A DNA stretch of 64,000 nucleotides from Thermoleophilia bacterium (GCA_027493445.1 JAOSKU010000001.1:3182822-3246821); one strand, 5' to 3'; numbered from the stretch's first letter, positions 46,159 through 56,959 are shown. Numbers and translations are program-made. The notes: a model not told the origin generated them from the letters alone.

Positions 46159-47472
46159 ATGGGTGGAAGAAAGAGTCTGATACTGCTCGTCGCGATGTCT
46201 GTGCTGCTTGCGGCGGTTCTTGTAGGATGCGGGGGAAGCACGACCGACACAACCGCTGCCCCCACCGAAACCACCGCTGCTCCAGCCGGATCGACCGAGA
46301 CAACGGCCGCCTCCGCGCCCGCCGGAGTCATCAAGATCGGCTCGTCGGTGCCACTAACGGGAGCTCTGGCCAAGGAAGGGCAGCTCGTCAAGGAAGGCTA
46401 TGAGTTCTGGCGGGACACGGTCAACGGGCAGGGTGGCATAAAAGTCGGGAACGACATGTACACCGTCGAGCTGGTGCTCTACGACGACAAGAGCGATGCC
46501 CCCACGGCCGCGAAACTGACCGAGAAGCTGATCACCGAGGACAAGGTCGACTTCCTGCTGAGCCCATACAGTAGCGGTTTGACGATCTCCACGAGCGCAA
46601 CAGCCGAGAAATACCAGAAGGTCAACATCGCTCCGCTGGCGAACGCAACGAAGATCTACGACCGGGGCCTGAAGTACCTGTTCAGCATCCTGTGGCCCAC
46701 GTCCATTGACGTCTCGAACCTCGTTGAGATGCTGCCTGCAAACGGAATCGATGTCAAGAAGATCGCGTTTGTCTACCCCGACGACCTCTTCCCCGCTGCC
46801 GGGGCGGAGGGCGCCATTGAGGCGGCGAAGCAGCTCAACATCCCCTATGTCGACATCAAGTATCCGAAGGGTCTGAAGGATCTGTCGGGTGTGGTCGCCG
46901 AGATCAAGAAGGCCAATGCCGATGCGGTCATCTCCACGGCTTTCTTCGAGGACGCCGCCCTCATCCTCAGGCAGATGAACGAGCAGGGTGTGAAGCCGCC
47001 TTTCGTGGCCTTCCACGATGCGGTCAACCTGCAGCCCGACTTCATTGACGCCGTCGGCTCCCAGCTGGCTGAGGGTGTCAGCGGTCGTTCCGAGTTCTGG
47101 CCCCTCGAAGCCAACAAGGACGACGTGTTCGGTTCGGGCGTCGACTTCGCGAACGGCATCGAAGCCAAGTATGGGCATCCCCACACCTACCATCAGGCCG
47201 CCGCAGCCACGGCCGGCGTGGTTCTGCAAAAGGCCATCGAGGCGGCCGGCAGTCTGGACAACGAGAAGGTGCGCGAAGCCCTCTTGAATCTCGACATAGA
47301 GACGTTCAACCATCCGGTCAAGTTCGGGACCATGGAGTACAAGGGCGAGACCCTGACCAACGTCAACACCAAAGGCAAGCCGCTGTCGGTGCAGGTGCAG
47401 AACGGTGAACTGGTTGTCACCTACCCCGACGACGTGAAGACCGCCGATCTTCTATATCCGAAGCCCTGGTAG
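46159..47472 (+). CDS. ABC importer substrate-binding lipoprotein (third importer)
   Basis: A 437-residue Peripla_BP_6 binding protein. Signal peptide LILLVAMSVLLAAVLVG ends at lipobox Cys24, followed by a Thr/Ala/Pro-rich linker and the fold starting IKIGSSVPLTGALA. GGAGGGG precedes the ATG. First gene of the operon running through LivH, LivM, LivG, LivF and the third Mo hydroxylase. The ligand pocket cannot be read by eye; the neighbours suggest a heterocycle or aromatic compound. Confidence 0.93.
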   Translation: MGGRKSLILLVAMSVLLAAVLVGCGGSTTDTTAAPTETTAAPAGSTETTAASAPAGVIKIGSSVPLTGALAKEGQLVKEGYEFWRDTVNGQGGIKVGNDMYTVELVLYDDKSDAPTAAKLTEKLITEDKVDFLLSPYSSGLTISTSATAEKYQKVNIAPLANATKIYDRGLKYLFSILWPTSIDVSNLVEMLPANGIDVKKIAFVYPDDLFPAAGAEGAIEAAKQLNIPYVDIKYPKGLKDLSGVVAEIKKANADAVISTAFFEDAALILRQMNEQGVKPPFVAFHDAVNLQPDFIDAVGSQLAEGVSGRSEFWPLEANKDDVFGSGVDFANGIEAKYGHPHTYHQAAAATAGVVLQKAIEAAGSLDNEKVREALLNLDIETFNHPVKFGTMEYKGETLTNVNTKGKPLSVQVQNGELVVTYPDDVKTADLLYPKPW

Positions 47473-47484
47473 CAGTCGACCTTG

Positions 47485-47512
47485 GAGGGAGGGGCCTCTA
47501 GGCCCCTCCCTC
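47485..47512 (+). terminator. Perfect stem-loop between SBP and LivH genes, third importer
   Basis: Twelve-base perfect arms (GAGGGAGGGGCC / GGCCCCTCCCTC) with loop TCTA, 12 bases after the binding-protein stop. T-poor downstream, so likely a partial terminator or mRNA stabiliser giving excess binding protein. Equivalent to the hairpin at 14152-14182. Confidence 0.7.
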
Positions 47513-47537
47513 ATCTTGACGCGGGAGGTTCGGGTAG

Positions 47538-48413
47538 GTGAATGAGGGACTCGTACAGGCACTGGTCAACGGGATCCTGCTGGGCGGCTTTTACGCGATC
47601 CTGGGGGTGGGCTTCTCTCTTGTCTATGGCGTGATGGGCATCATCAACCTTGCCCACGCCTCCATGGTCATGATCGGGAGCTACCTCACGTTCAGCTTGT
47701 TTTCCGGCATCGGTTTGGACCCGTTCCTCTCGATCCCGTTGGTTGCCGCCGCCCTGTTCGTGATCTCGTGGCTCGTGCAGAAGTACCTCCTGAACAGCCT
47801 GATCAGGCGGGGATTCATGGGAATGACGGTGGTCTCGACCTTCGGACTCAACCTCTTCTTGATCAACGTGGCCCTGCTGATCTGGTCGGCCGACTACCGC
47901 GGAGTCGTCTCGTCGTACAGCGGCGTCGCGTTTGAGCTCTTCGGCATCCGTTTCCCACTGGTTCGCATCATCATTCTGGCGCTCTCCCTGCTGCTAACAT
48001 ACGTGCTTTGGCTGTTCCTGATCCGAACCAAGACGGGGAAGGCCATCAGGGCGGTGAGCCTGAATCGCGAGGCCGCGGTCTTGATGGGCATCGACGTCTA
48101 CAGCATTTACAACATCACCTTCGGGATAGGAGGGGCGCTGGCCGGCATGGCCGGGGCCCTTCTGAGTCCCATCTCGTCCATCACTCCGTTCATGGGGGGA
48201 CCGCTCCTTGGGATCGTGTTCTCGGTGGCCGTGCTTGGAGGGCTGGGCAATGTCAGCGGGGCGGTCATCGCCGGAATCGTGCTTGGTGTCGCGCAGGTCG
48301 TTGGCGTCCATTTCATCGGGACGAGCTGGCAGCTCGCGATCAGCTACGGCATCTTTATCCTGGTCCTGCTCGTGCGGCCCCAGGGGTTGCGGGGGGTGAA
48401 GTTCGTCAAATGA
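47538..48413 (+). CDS. LivH-type ABC permease (third importer)
   Basis: Permease of 291 residues with eight or so helices; contains the EAA-like region NREAAVLMGIDVYSIYNITFG and ends LLVRPQGLRG. GTG start with GGGAGG nine bases upstream. Its stop overlaps the LivM ATG by four bases. Confidence 0.92.
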   Translation: MNEGLVQALVNGILLGGFYAILGVGFSLVYGVMGIINLAHASMVMIGSYLTFSLFSGIGLDPFLSIPLVAAALFVISWLVQKYLLNSLIRRGFMGMTVVSTFGLNLFLINVALLIWSADYRGVVSSYSGVAFELFGIRFPLVRIIILALSLLLTYVLWLFLIRTKTGKAIRAVSLNREAAVLMGIDVYSIYNITFGIGGALAGMAGALLSPISSITPFMGGPLLGIVFSVAVLGGLGNVSGAVIAGIVLGVAQVVGVHFIGTSWQLAISYGIFILVLLVRPQGLRGVKFVK

Positions 48414-49440
48414 GGGACCTGGAGTTCAAACAGCAAGAGGCAGCACTTGCCCGCAACCGACTTCTAGCGCAAACGCGCAACTGGCCGCTCATGGCCGTGC
48501 TCGTGGCCATCACGCTGCTGCTCGTTGCCGCCCCCTTTGCCCTCGGGGGGTATTGGATGCGCGTTCTCACGGTGGTCTTTATATTCGCCACGATGGCCGA
48601 GGCGGTCAACATCATCGCCGGGTACACGGGCTACCCTGCTCTCGGAAACGCCGTCTTCTTCGGGACCGGCGCTTACGTCGCAGCTATAGCGGCAAATGAG
48701 CTGGGCGTCTCACTTGCCCCCGCCATCGTCCTTGCCGGGCTGGGATGCGTCACCTACGCCGTCGTGCTTGGATTGCCCATCCTTCGGCTAAGCGGGCGGT
48801 ACTTCCTCATGGCAACCCTGGGCCTGATGGAGATCACACGGGAGGTGGTGTTGAACCTCGACATTACCGGCGGTGCCCAGGGCCAGATATTTCCCTCGGT
48901 CACCAGTGACCCTGTGCTGGCCAACCGCCTCTTCTACTATCTGGGATTCGGGCTACTGCTCCTCACGGCGCTTGCCACCTGGTGGATCCAGAACCACAAC
49001 ATCGGGCTCGCCCTTCGTGCCATCAAGTTCGATGAGGAGGCCGCCCGAGCCATGGGGATAAACACGACCGTCTACAAGACGGCGGCCTGGGCCGTGAGCG
49101 CCTTCTTCACCGGTATGGGGGGGCCGTCTACGGGTATTTCCTGGCCTACGTCGAGCCAGCAGCGGTCTACGAGATCACGACCACGGTGCGGATGTACATC
49201 GAGCACGTGTTCGGAGGAGCGGGCACGGTGCTCGGTCCATTGCTCGGCGCCGGCATCCTGGAGCTTCTCTCCGAGTTCGTGTGGGCCCGCTTCACAGAGC
49301 TCCACTATCTTATTCTTGGTGCTCTCGTCGTGCTGATTACACTATTTGTCCCGAAGGGACTCATGCACTACTTCCGAAGACTAAACCCGCGAACTCTGCT
49401 CGACCGGATCGGGTTGAGCCGACCCCGCGCCGAAAAGTAG
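48410..49440 (+). CDS. LivM-type ABC permease, frameshifted at a G7 run (third importer)
   Basis: Second permease, about 343 residues after repair. The frame breaks at a run of seven G near 49117-49123: with eight, the sequence reads GMGGAVYGYFLAYVEP and continues into MYIEHVFGGAGTVLGPLLGAG as in LivM proteins. As written, the protein would lose its last two helices and gain a foreign tail. Here LivM is separate from LivG, unlike the first two importers. The ATG overlaps the LivH stop. Either a homopolymer error or, less likely, slippage-based on/off switching. Confidence 0.88.
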
Positions 49441-49446
49441 GCGGAC

Positions 49447-50217
49447 ATGGAGTACTTGATGCAGGGATTTGGGGTGAGCATATCCTTCGGCGGAGTGCAG
49501 GCCGTCAAGGACGTTGACTTCGAAGTGCGCGATGGTGAGATTTTCGGGATCATCGGCCCCAACGGAGCGGGGAAGACGACGCTTCTGAACGGCATCAGCG
49601 GGTTGGTACCCTTGAGCGGGGGCGAGATCCACTTCCGTGGCAAGCGGATCTCTGGAGTGAAGAAGCCCCACCAGATCACCCGGCTGGGTATCGGTCGCAC
49701 CTTCCAGGTAACGAGGCCGTTCGAAGGCCTGACCGTGCGGGAGAACGTGGCCGTGGGGGCGGTCTTCGGCCGCCCGCGCGGCGGGCGCAAGGCGGACGTG
49801 CACGAGGTGGTAGAAGCAGCCATGCGGTTTGTCGGGAACGCCGACAAGCGGGACGCATTGGTTCCCGATCTGCCCGTGGCTCAGCGCAAACGGGTGGAAC
49901 TTGCCCGAGCGCTTGCCATCGAGCCCAAACTGCTTCTTCTCGACGAGGTCATGGCGGGTCTCAATCAGAAAGAGATCGAGGTGGTGATGGATATGGTACG
50001 CCGCATACGTGAGAGGGGTACCACAGTGATCCTCATCGAGCACATCATGAAGGTCGTCATGGGCCTGTGCGACCGCATCATGGTCCTCAACTACGGGGAG
50101 CGCCTCTGCTGCGACGAGCCTGATGTGGTCTGCCGCAACGACGACGTGATCTGCGCGTATCTGGGACAACGCTTCACACAGAAGCGACGCAATGGGGGAG
50201 CGACCAGCGGTGCTTGA
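49447..50217 (+). CDS. LivG-type ABC ATPase (third importer)
   Basis: A 256-residue ATPase with Walker A GPNGAGKTT, an LPVAQRKRVELARAL signature region (degenerate but shared by a LivG subgroup) and Walker B LLLDEVMAGL. Begins six bases after LivM. Last 26 bases overlap LivF. Confidence 0.9.
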   Translation: MEYLMQGFGVSISFGGVQAVKDVDFEVRDGEIFGIIGPNGAGKTTLLNGISGLVPLSGGEIHFRGKRISGVKKPHQITRLGIGRTFQVTRPFEGLTVRENVAVGAVFGRPRGGRKADVHEVVEAAMRFVGNADKRDALVPDLPVAQRKRVELARALAIEPKLLLLDEVMAGLNQKEIEVVMDMVRRIRERGTTVILIEHIMKVVMGLCDRIMVLNYGERLCCDEPDVVCRNDDVICAYLGQRFTQKRRNGGATSGA

Positions 50218-50920
50218 GGTCAAGAACCTCGAGACGGGGTACGGGGACGTCCAGGTGCTGTGGGACGTGAACCTCGAGGTGCATAAAGGGGAGACAGTAG
50301 CTCTCATCGGTCCGAACGGCGCCGGCAAGACGACCTTGCTCAATACCATCTGCGGGTTACTCGAGCCCCGGGCGGGAGCCGTACTCCTCGAGGGCGAGGA
50401 TCTGTCGTCCGTCCCGGGGCACGATCGGACGAGACGGGGCGTCGTCCAGATACCCGAAGGACGCAAGCTCTTCTCCGGCATGACCGTGACCGACAACCTG
50501 TCCATGGGCGCCTATTGCCGCAGGGACAAGAACGAGGTGCGGGGGGACATGGCGTGGGCTTTCGAACTCTTTCCCGAACTCGTGCCATTGAAAGATCGCC
50601 CGGCCGGGTCACTCTCCGGGGGCCAGCAGCAGATGTGCGCGATCGCTCGGGGCCTCATGGCGCGTCCGCGATATCTGCTCATCGACGAGATGTCGCTCGG
50701 TGTTGCCCCTGTCATCGTCGATCGTCTGATCGTCGCGATCCGCGACATTCAGGCGAAGGCGGACATGGGTCTTCTCATCGTGGAACAGGATGTGGGGCTG
50801 GCTCTCGAGCTGGCCGACCGCGGCTACGTGCTCGAGACAGGCCGGATGGTGGGCAGCGGCAGGAGCGCTGAGCTGCTCGATGACCCGCGCATCACCGAAG
50901 CCTATCTCGGCGTCGCCTGA
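50192..50920 (+). CDS. LivF-type ABC ATPase (third importer)
   Basis: A 242-residue ATPase: Walker A GPNGAGKTT, LSGGQQQ signature, Walker B LLIDEMSLGVAP. Overlaps LivG. The Mo-hydroxylase FAD subunit follows after 42 bases, so transport and hydroxylation are likely one transcript. Confidence 0.92.
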   Translation: MGERPAVLEVKNLETGYGDVQVLWDVNLEVHKGETVALIGPNGAGKTTLLNTICGLLEPRAGAVLLEGEDLSSVPGHDRTRRGVVQIPEGRKLFSGMTVTDNLSMGAYCRRDKNEVRGDMAWAFELFPELVPLKDRPAGSLSGGQQQMCAIARGLMARPRYLLIDEMSLGVAPVIVDRLIVAIRDIQAKADMGLLIVEQDVGLALELADRGYVLETGRMVGSGRSAELLDDPRITEAYLGVA

Positions 50921-50962
50921 CAGCTGCGAGCAGCCGGCACCGCGAGCCAGGGGAGGAGAGGC

Positions 50963-51886
50963 ATGCACGATTTCCGTTATTTCGCCCCCGACACGATCGA
51001 AGAGGCCCTGGCGTTCCTGGGCGACTCCAACGGCGGATCGAGACCTCTGGCCGGGGGTACGTGCCTGATCCCGCAGATGCGGAACCGGCATCTCGGTTCC
51101 CCCTACAGGCAGAAACGGGCGATGCGCCCGGAGTGCCTTGTCAGCCTCAGGCGGCTGGAGGAGCTGCGCAGAGTGGAGCGCAGCGGCGACGAGTGGTATC
51201 TCGGGGCTATGACGACGCTCGCCCGCCTGGCGGAGCGGGAAACTGAGGCCGACATCCCTGTCCTCTCCCAGGTCGCGTCTGGCGTGGCCTCCCCCGAGAT
51301 ACGGAACCTTGCGACCCTCGGCGGCAATATCTGCAATGCCAGTCCGGCTGCTGATCTCCTGGCGCCGTTGTTGGCTCTTCAGGCCCGAGTGCACCTCGTA
51401 TCGGAGGAGAGCGAGCGTTGGCTCCCGGTTCGGGGCTTTTTCCGCGCACCGCACCGGACGGCCCTCGGTGCCGGAGAAATCTTGGCCGGCGTAGGGGTAT
51501 CGGTCGATGCTTCCGCAAGCCCTTGGGGCGTGGCCTCCTACGCGACACATTCTCACATGGGGATGACCCTGGTCTCTGCCACATGCATCCTGGAGGAGAC
51601 GGTCCCCCGCTCGCGCGCGCGGCTGGTGGTGACCCCCGCGAGCGGGCGCCCGATCGAGCTCCTTGTCGATCTCAGCGGGCGGGCTGAGCGTGACCGAGAG
51701 ACGGTTGGCGATATGCTTGGATCGGCCCTCGCGCAGCAGTCGGGCAAGGTGCGGGGTTGCCATTATGCGCAGGAGAATCCGCAGGTTCCGAGCTGGTACG
51801 TCGAGCACCGCGCCGTGCTTGCTGCTCAGGAGGCAGTCTCGACGGCGCTGGACAGACACGACCAGAGAGGAAGTGCTCGGCCATGA
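50963..51886 (+). CDS. Mo hydroxylase FAD subunit (CoxM/XdhB type), cluster 3
   Basis: A 307-residue FAD subunit: flavin motifs AGGTCLIPQM near residue 31 and TLGGNICNASPAADL near 117. GGAGG before the ATG. It differs from the cluster 1 subunit in the region after the first FAD motif (NRHLGSPYRQKR insert). Stop overlaps CoxS start. Confidence 0.92.
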   Translation: MHDFRYFAPDTIEEALAFLGDSNGGSRPLAGGTCLIPQMRNRHLGSPYRQKRAMRPECLVSLRRLEELRRVERSGDEWYLGAMTTLARLAERETEADIPVLSQVASGVASPEIRNLATLGGNICNASPAADLLAPLLALQARVHLVSEESERWLPVRGFFRAPHRTALGAGEILAGVGVSVDASASPWGVASYATHSHMGMTLVSATCILEETVPRSRARLVVTPASGRPIELLVDLSGRAERDRETVGDMLGSALAQQSGKVRGCHYAQENPQVPSWYVEHRAVLAAQEAVSTALDRHDQRGSARP

Positions 51887-52374
51887 GAACCGAGGTAGAG
51901 TTGATCGTCAACGGGCGTTCCGTGCGGGCGGCGGTGGAGCCGCGCAAGAGCCTGCTTCACCTTCTCCGGGTGGAGCTGGGGCTTATCGGAACCAAGGAGG
52001 GCTGTGCCGAGGGCGATTGCGGAGCCTGCGTCGTTCTGGTCGACGGAAAGCCGATCAACTCGTGTCTCCTCCTGGCGCTCGAGTGCGAGGGTCGGGAGGT
52101 GACGACTATCGAAGGACTTGGGGCGACCGGAGAGTTGGAACCGTTGCAGGAGGCGTTCATCCAGGCGGGGGCGGTGCAGTGCGGCTATTGCACGCCGGGG
52201 ATGATCCTCGCAGCGAAGGCTCTGCTCGACCGTATCCCCGACCCCACCCCGGAGGATGTCAAGAACGCCCTCGTCGGGCATCTCTGCCGTTGCACCGGAT
52301 ATGCCAAGATCCTCGAGGCCGTCCAACTGGCGGCACAGATGAGTCGCTCCGAGGGGGTGCTGATCGATGGGTGA
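51883..52374 (+). CDS. Mo hydroxylase [2Fe-2S] subunit (CoxS type), cluster 3
   Basis: A 163-residue protein: plant-type cluster C41, C46, C49, C61 and second cluster C100, C103, C135, C137. ATG overlaps the FAD gene stop; an in-frame extension upstream lies wholly inside that gene and is not real. Confidence 0.94.
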   Translation: MRTEVELIVNGRSVRAAVEPRKSLLHLLRVELGLIGTKEGCAEGDCGACVVLVDGKPINSCLLLALECEGREVTTIEGLGATGELEPLQEAFIQAGAVQCGYCTPGMILAAKALLDRIPDPTPEDVKNALVGHLCRCTGYAKILEAVQLAAQMSRSEGVLIDG

Positions 52375-54783
52375 GAGTCAGATCGGACGCCGCCTTCCGA
52401 TCGTCGATGGACCCGACAAGGTGACCGGACGGCAGGTCTTCGGCGCCGACTTCGCCGTGCAGGGCATGCTCTGGGGCAAGGTGCTCAGGAGCCCGCTGCC
52501 ACACGCCCGCATCGGCAGCATCGACACGAGCCGGGCGCGTCGTCTTTCCGGGGTTCATACCGTGGTGACCGGCCGGGACGTCGAGCTCCCCAACTACAGT
52601 GTGGCGGGCCAACCCCGGCTCGACGACCGGGTGCTCGCGCTCGACAAAGTCCGCTTCGTGGGAGACGAGGTGGCGGCGGTAGCGGCCTACGACGCCGACA
52701 CCGCCGAGGAGGCTCTCGACCTCATCGGGGTGGAGTACGAGGAACTACCCCCGGTGTTCGATCCCCGCGACGCTGCCGAGCCGGGAGCGCCTCTGCTTCA
52801 CGAGCAGTTTGGCTCGAACGTGGCAGTCAGCATGGAGTTTGAACGGGGGAATCCACGGCGGGCGTTCATGGAGGCGGATGTCATTGTCGAGGACGAGTTC
52901 ACCACCCCCATGGTGCACCAGGGCTACCTCGAACCGCAGTCGGTGATCGCCGCCTGGCAGGGAGACCGGCTGACGGTATGGATCTCGATGCAGACTCCCG
53001 AGCTTGCCCGGATCACCTACGCCAACGCTCTGGGTATCAGGCAGGATCAGATAAGGGTGATCCAGATGCCCATGGGCGGGGCCTTCGGGGGAAAGCTTGA
53101 GTACAAGTTGCATGTTCTGTGCGCGCTGCTGGCCCAGGAGTCGGGCCGACCTGTCAAGATGGTCAACACGCGACGCGAGGAGTTCAGTTCGGCCACGCCG
53201 CGCGTACCCATGCGCATGCATATGCGGGTCGGGGCCAAAAGAGACGGCACGATCCTGGTCAAAGATGCCTACTTCCTGGCCGACAATGGCGCCTACACGA
53301 ACTACGGGCCCGGTATCCTGCTCAGTGCGGCCACACGGCACGACAACCTCTACCGCTTCGAGAACATCCATACCAAGGCGGAGCTCGTCTGGACGAACAA
53401 GGCGGGCACCGGCTGCTTCCGCGGATTCGGCAACCCGCAGAGCCATTTCGCCTTCGAGTCCATCCTCGACATGCTGGCCGTCGAACTCTCGATGGATCCG
53501 GCTGAGCTCCGCCTCAAGAACGCTTCGCAGCCCGGCGATGTCACCTCCCACGGCTGGGTGCTGGGCAGCTGTGGCCTGGGCGATTGCGTGCGCGAGGCCA
53601 CGCAGGCCATCGGCTGGCGAGAGAAGTGGTCGTCGCCGATCGTGAGTCGAGAGCGGGACGGCGGTCGCTTTGCCAGGGAGTGGGCGTGGGTTGCTGCCTG
53701 CACGTCTCGGGGAACCGAAGCTTCCTGCCCTACTTCGACGGGGCCAGCGCCTTTCTCCGGATCAACGAGCAGGGGAAGGTGCTCGTGCAGGTGGGTGAGA
53801 CCGACCTGGGCCAGGGCGCCCGCACCGTCTTTGCTCAGATCGTCTCAGAGGAGCTGGGAATACCGGTGGAGTGGGTGGAGGTCGCTCGGGTCGACACCGA
53901 TGTCAGCCCGCACGGGCTCGGAACCTTCGGCGACCGGGCCACCACCCTCGGGGGCAACGCCGTCAAGCAGGCGGCCGGAGCGGCCAAGGAGAAGCTGCTG
54001 GCCTGGGCAGCCGAGGCCATGGAAGCGCGGCAGGGGGCGCTTCCCCGGGTCGCCACAGCAGGTGGAGGGCGTTCGTTGCGGTCGGTCGATTCGAAACGGC
54101 GGATCCGCAAGGAAGACCTGCGCATCGAGGATGGCGTTATTTACCTTGACCGCGGCGAAGATGAAAACATATCGGTCCCCGACGTCGCCCGTCAGTACTC
54201 GTACGACCACGCGGGCGGCACACTCACAGGCGAAGGAAGCTTCGTGGTTCCCGGTGTGAGGGTCGTCGATCCAAACACCAAGTACGGGAACATCTCTTGC
54301 GCGTACCCCTTCGTTGCACAGGTGGCCGAGGTCGAGGTAGACCGCCTGACGGGAGAGGTGAACGTGCTGTGCCTCTCGGCTGCCCACGACCTAGGTAAGA
54401 CAATCAATCCGCTTCTTGCCGAAGGCCAGGTGCAAGGTGCACTTGCCCAAGGGCTCGGCTTCGCCACGAGCGAGGAGATGGTCTGGGTCGACGGCAGAGT
54501 GACCACCGACACCTTCCGCAGCTATCACATGCCCCGCATCACCGACATGCCTCCCACGACCAGTGTCTTCGTGGAGTCTGAGGATCCCTGCGGTCCGTAT
54601 GGCGCCAAGGGGTTGGCTGAGCCAGCGTTGACCCCTACCGCCCCCGCCATCGCCAATGCGGTGTATCACGCCGTCGGCGTGCGCATCAAAGAGCTCCCCA
54701 TCACGCCGCACAAAGTTCTTGCCGCGCTACGCGACCTGGAGCGAGAGCTATCGGGCGACGGCGAAGCCGGACGAACAGTCTAG
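52367..54783 (+). CDS. Mo hydroxylase molybdopterin subunit (CoxL/XdhA type), cluster 3, one frameshift
   Basis: About 805 residues after repair. N-terminal 430 residues read in one frame (GGAFGGKLEY, GCFRGFGNP). The frame changes between about 53650 and 53690 to read GVGVGCCLHVSGN, then DLGQGARTVFAQIVSEEL and the catalytic Glu in GAKGLAEPALTP. One base is missing at the junction. Only moderately similar to the cluster 1 protein, so not a recent duplicate. Last gene of the third importer operon and convergent with the corrinoid protein gene. Substrate unknown. Confidence 0.88.
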
Positions 54784-54899
54784 TTCTGATCCCCCTTGGG
54801 CCGGTGAGTCCGGTGCGGAGGAGACTATCCGCCGGGTTGGCCAGTCCCTATCCCGACGGACGCTGTAGGATGAGCTCGGGTTGTACCTTGATTCCGCCC

Positions 54900-55541
54900 T
54901 CAGCCGGCCGACCCGATGATCTTGGCGCACAGGTCCACTCCCACCCCGGCGTCCGGCGCATAGTAGTCGGCCCCCGCGAAGACGCGCACCTCCTCGCTGC
55001 AAGGCGCACCGCCGATGACGACGGTCACGTTCTGCCGCAGGCGGGCCGCCGCCAGCGCGTCCACGACGTTCTTCATCTCCGGATAGGTCGAATTAAGGAG
55101 GGCGCTCAGGCCTAGCACCTTGGTGCCCGTCTCGCGCACCGCCGCGACGAAGCTGGCGGCGGGCACATCAACTCCGAGATCCACCACAGTGAAACCCACG
55201 GTCTTGAGAAGCGTGGCGACAATGTTCTTGCCGATGTCGTGGATGTCCCCCTGAACGGTGCCGATGACCACAGAGCCTCGGCCACTGGCGGCCGTTTCGC
55301 TCCCTAGCAAAGGTTCTAACTCTCGCATGACGCCCTTGAACAGTTCCGCGGAGAACATCAGCTCGCTCAAGAAGTACTCCTCTAACGAGAAGCGTCGGCC
55401 GATCTCGGCCATGGCAGTGTTGCAGGCCTGGAGGATCTCCTGTGGGTCGTCCCCGGCCCCAAGACTCTCCTGCAGCGACCGTCCGAGGCGTCCCTCGTCG
55501 AGTTCGGTAAGAGCGGCGGTCAGCTCAAGCAGCCGTTCCAA
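54900..55541 (-). CDS. Methyltransferase corrinoid protein (MtbC/MttC type)
   Basis: A 213-residue B12-binding protein. Helical cap domain at residues 1-85, then Rossmann B12 domain with D99-x-H101-x-x-G104 (His is the lower Co ligand), SALLNST and GGAP. Carries the methyl group between a substrate:corrinoid methyltransferase and a corrinoid:acceptor methyltransferase. TTG start, GAGGGAGGG upstream. It lies 49 bases after the UroD-like methyltransferase, which is likely its partner. No activase (RamA-like) or second methyltransferase is seen in the window. Confidence 0.93.
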   Translation of the reverse strand: MERLLELTAALTELDEGRLGRSLQESLGAGDDPQEILQACNTAMAEIGRRFSLEEYFLSELMFSAELFKGVMRELEPLLGSETAASGRGSVVIGTVQGDIHDIGKNIVATLLKTVGFTVVDLGVDVPAASFVAAVRETGTKVLGLSALLNSTYPEMKNVVDALAAARLRQNVTVVIGGAPCSEEVRVFAGADYYAPDAGVGVDLCAKIIGSAG

Positions 55542-55590
55542 GGGCCCACTCCCTCCCTCCTCGTTGGCGTTGCCGGGCAGCGGTTCGCTC

Positions 55591-56959
55591 CTACCAGATC
55601 CACGACCACAGCCAGGTGTGCGCGGCTCTCTCCAGTGACTCCCAACCCTCCGCGATGAGAGCCTCGTCGCCCGGGATGTCTCCGAGCTCCTTGCGCTTCG
55701 TCGCCCACGTGGTTATAAGCGGGGTGCGCGGTGGCGACCAACTGGCGGGAGGTTCGGCGGCCGGCATGGGCGCGAGGGAGAGCGGCTGCCCGTAGCCCCC
55801 GTACTCAAGCACGGCCTCGGTCAGCGCCCGGAAGTTCTCCGGACGGGTGTCGTACGGGATCTGGCAGCCACCGTTGACGATGAAGCCTCCACCTTCGCCC
55901 ACCCTCTCGCACAGCAACTTGACCCTCTCGCGCACCTTCTTCGGTGCCCCCAGGATAAGTAGCGAGTCGGGCACGCCCCCGGCCAGGCATTGCCAGTCAC
56001 CGATTTCCTCTTTGGCCCGGAAGATGTCGCCCTGCACGTCGATGTCGCAGAGCACAGTGCCCGCCGGCAGCTCACGCATGTGGTGCCAGTTGCGGCTCCA
56101 GTCCCCCTCGAGGTAGGCGCGGATGGTGTAGCCGGCCTCGATAAGCAGCAGCATGGCTTGCTGGAGCGACGGCCAGTAGAATTCGTCGAACTGCGCGGGG
56201 GAGAGAAACGGGCGGCAACCGCGGTGGAACGGGATGAAGATCGGGTAGCGGCGGAGCGGGTCGGCCAGTGCGAGGGCGTAGCTGACGGCTTCGGGGATAA
56301 GTGCGTCACACGCCTCCTTGACCCTGTCTGGCTGGCGGCGCAGGTCAAGCATGATCCCCTCTAGGCCGCGCAGACCGTCGGCGAGGTAGTCGAAAGGCGC
56401 CAGCATGGCGCCCTGCATGGCCAGGGGGCATCCCGAGCTGCCTCTCGAGGTGCTCGACGCGCGCCTTGGTGTGCGCCGCCGCTTGCATCCAGGCGATGCC
56501 CCCCTTGAGAAAGGCCATGTAGGAGCGGGCACGGCTCGCTCCGAACTCGCCCAGCGCCCTGGGCAGGAACCGCTCGAACAGGAAGGCCGCTCGGTCGTGG
56601 ATGAGTAGCTCATACTCGTCCGCTCGCATCCGCTCGGCTTCGACGAACTGGTACTGCACATCGGGAGCCAGGTCCCGGCCAGGAAGTTTGTAGAACGAGA
56701 AGCCGACGGCGTCGTGCAAGGGGCCCCAGAACCGGCCCGAACGATGAGCGTCGACGGCGGGAAAGTCGCGGACGAAGACCTCGTCTGCTACCGCCCACTG
56801 CGTGGCGTCGTACACGAACTGCTGTTTGTCGTGCCCAGCGTAAATCTCGGCAAAGTAGTTGGAGCCGCAGGCGATGGGGACGCGATCGATGGGCTGCAGG
56901 CGGATCGCTCCCTGGTAGCGAGCCAGCCTCTCTCGGTAAAGCTCTTCGGCCCCGTGCAA
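55591..56959 (-). CDS. UroD-like methyltransferase, one frameshift
   Basis: Uroporphyrinogen-decarboxylase-fold methyltransferase, about 455 residues after repair. The N-terminal part (LYRERLARYQGAIRLQPIDRVP) and C-terminal part (PLAMQGAML, FHRGCRPFLSPAQFDEFYWP, NGGCQIPYDTRPEN) are in different frames, switching near 56435. One extra base explains it. The C-terminal His/Cys residues (such as GGCQIP) would bind Zn to activate the methyl acceptor or donor. The start is uncertain; a TTG at 56959 matches where the family begins, and the ORF is open to 57061. It pairs with the corrinoid protein downstream. Possible demethylation of a methoxy- or methylamine compound. A copy of the ATGYRATATAC motif lies upstream. 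Confidence 0.85.
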
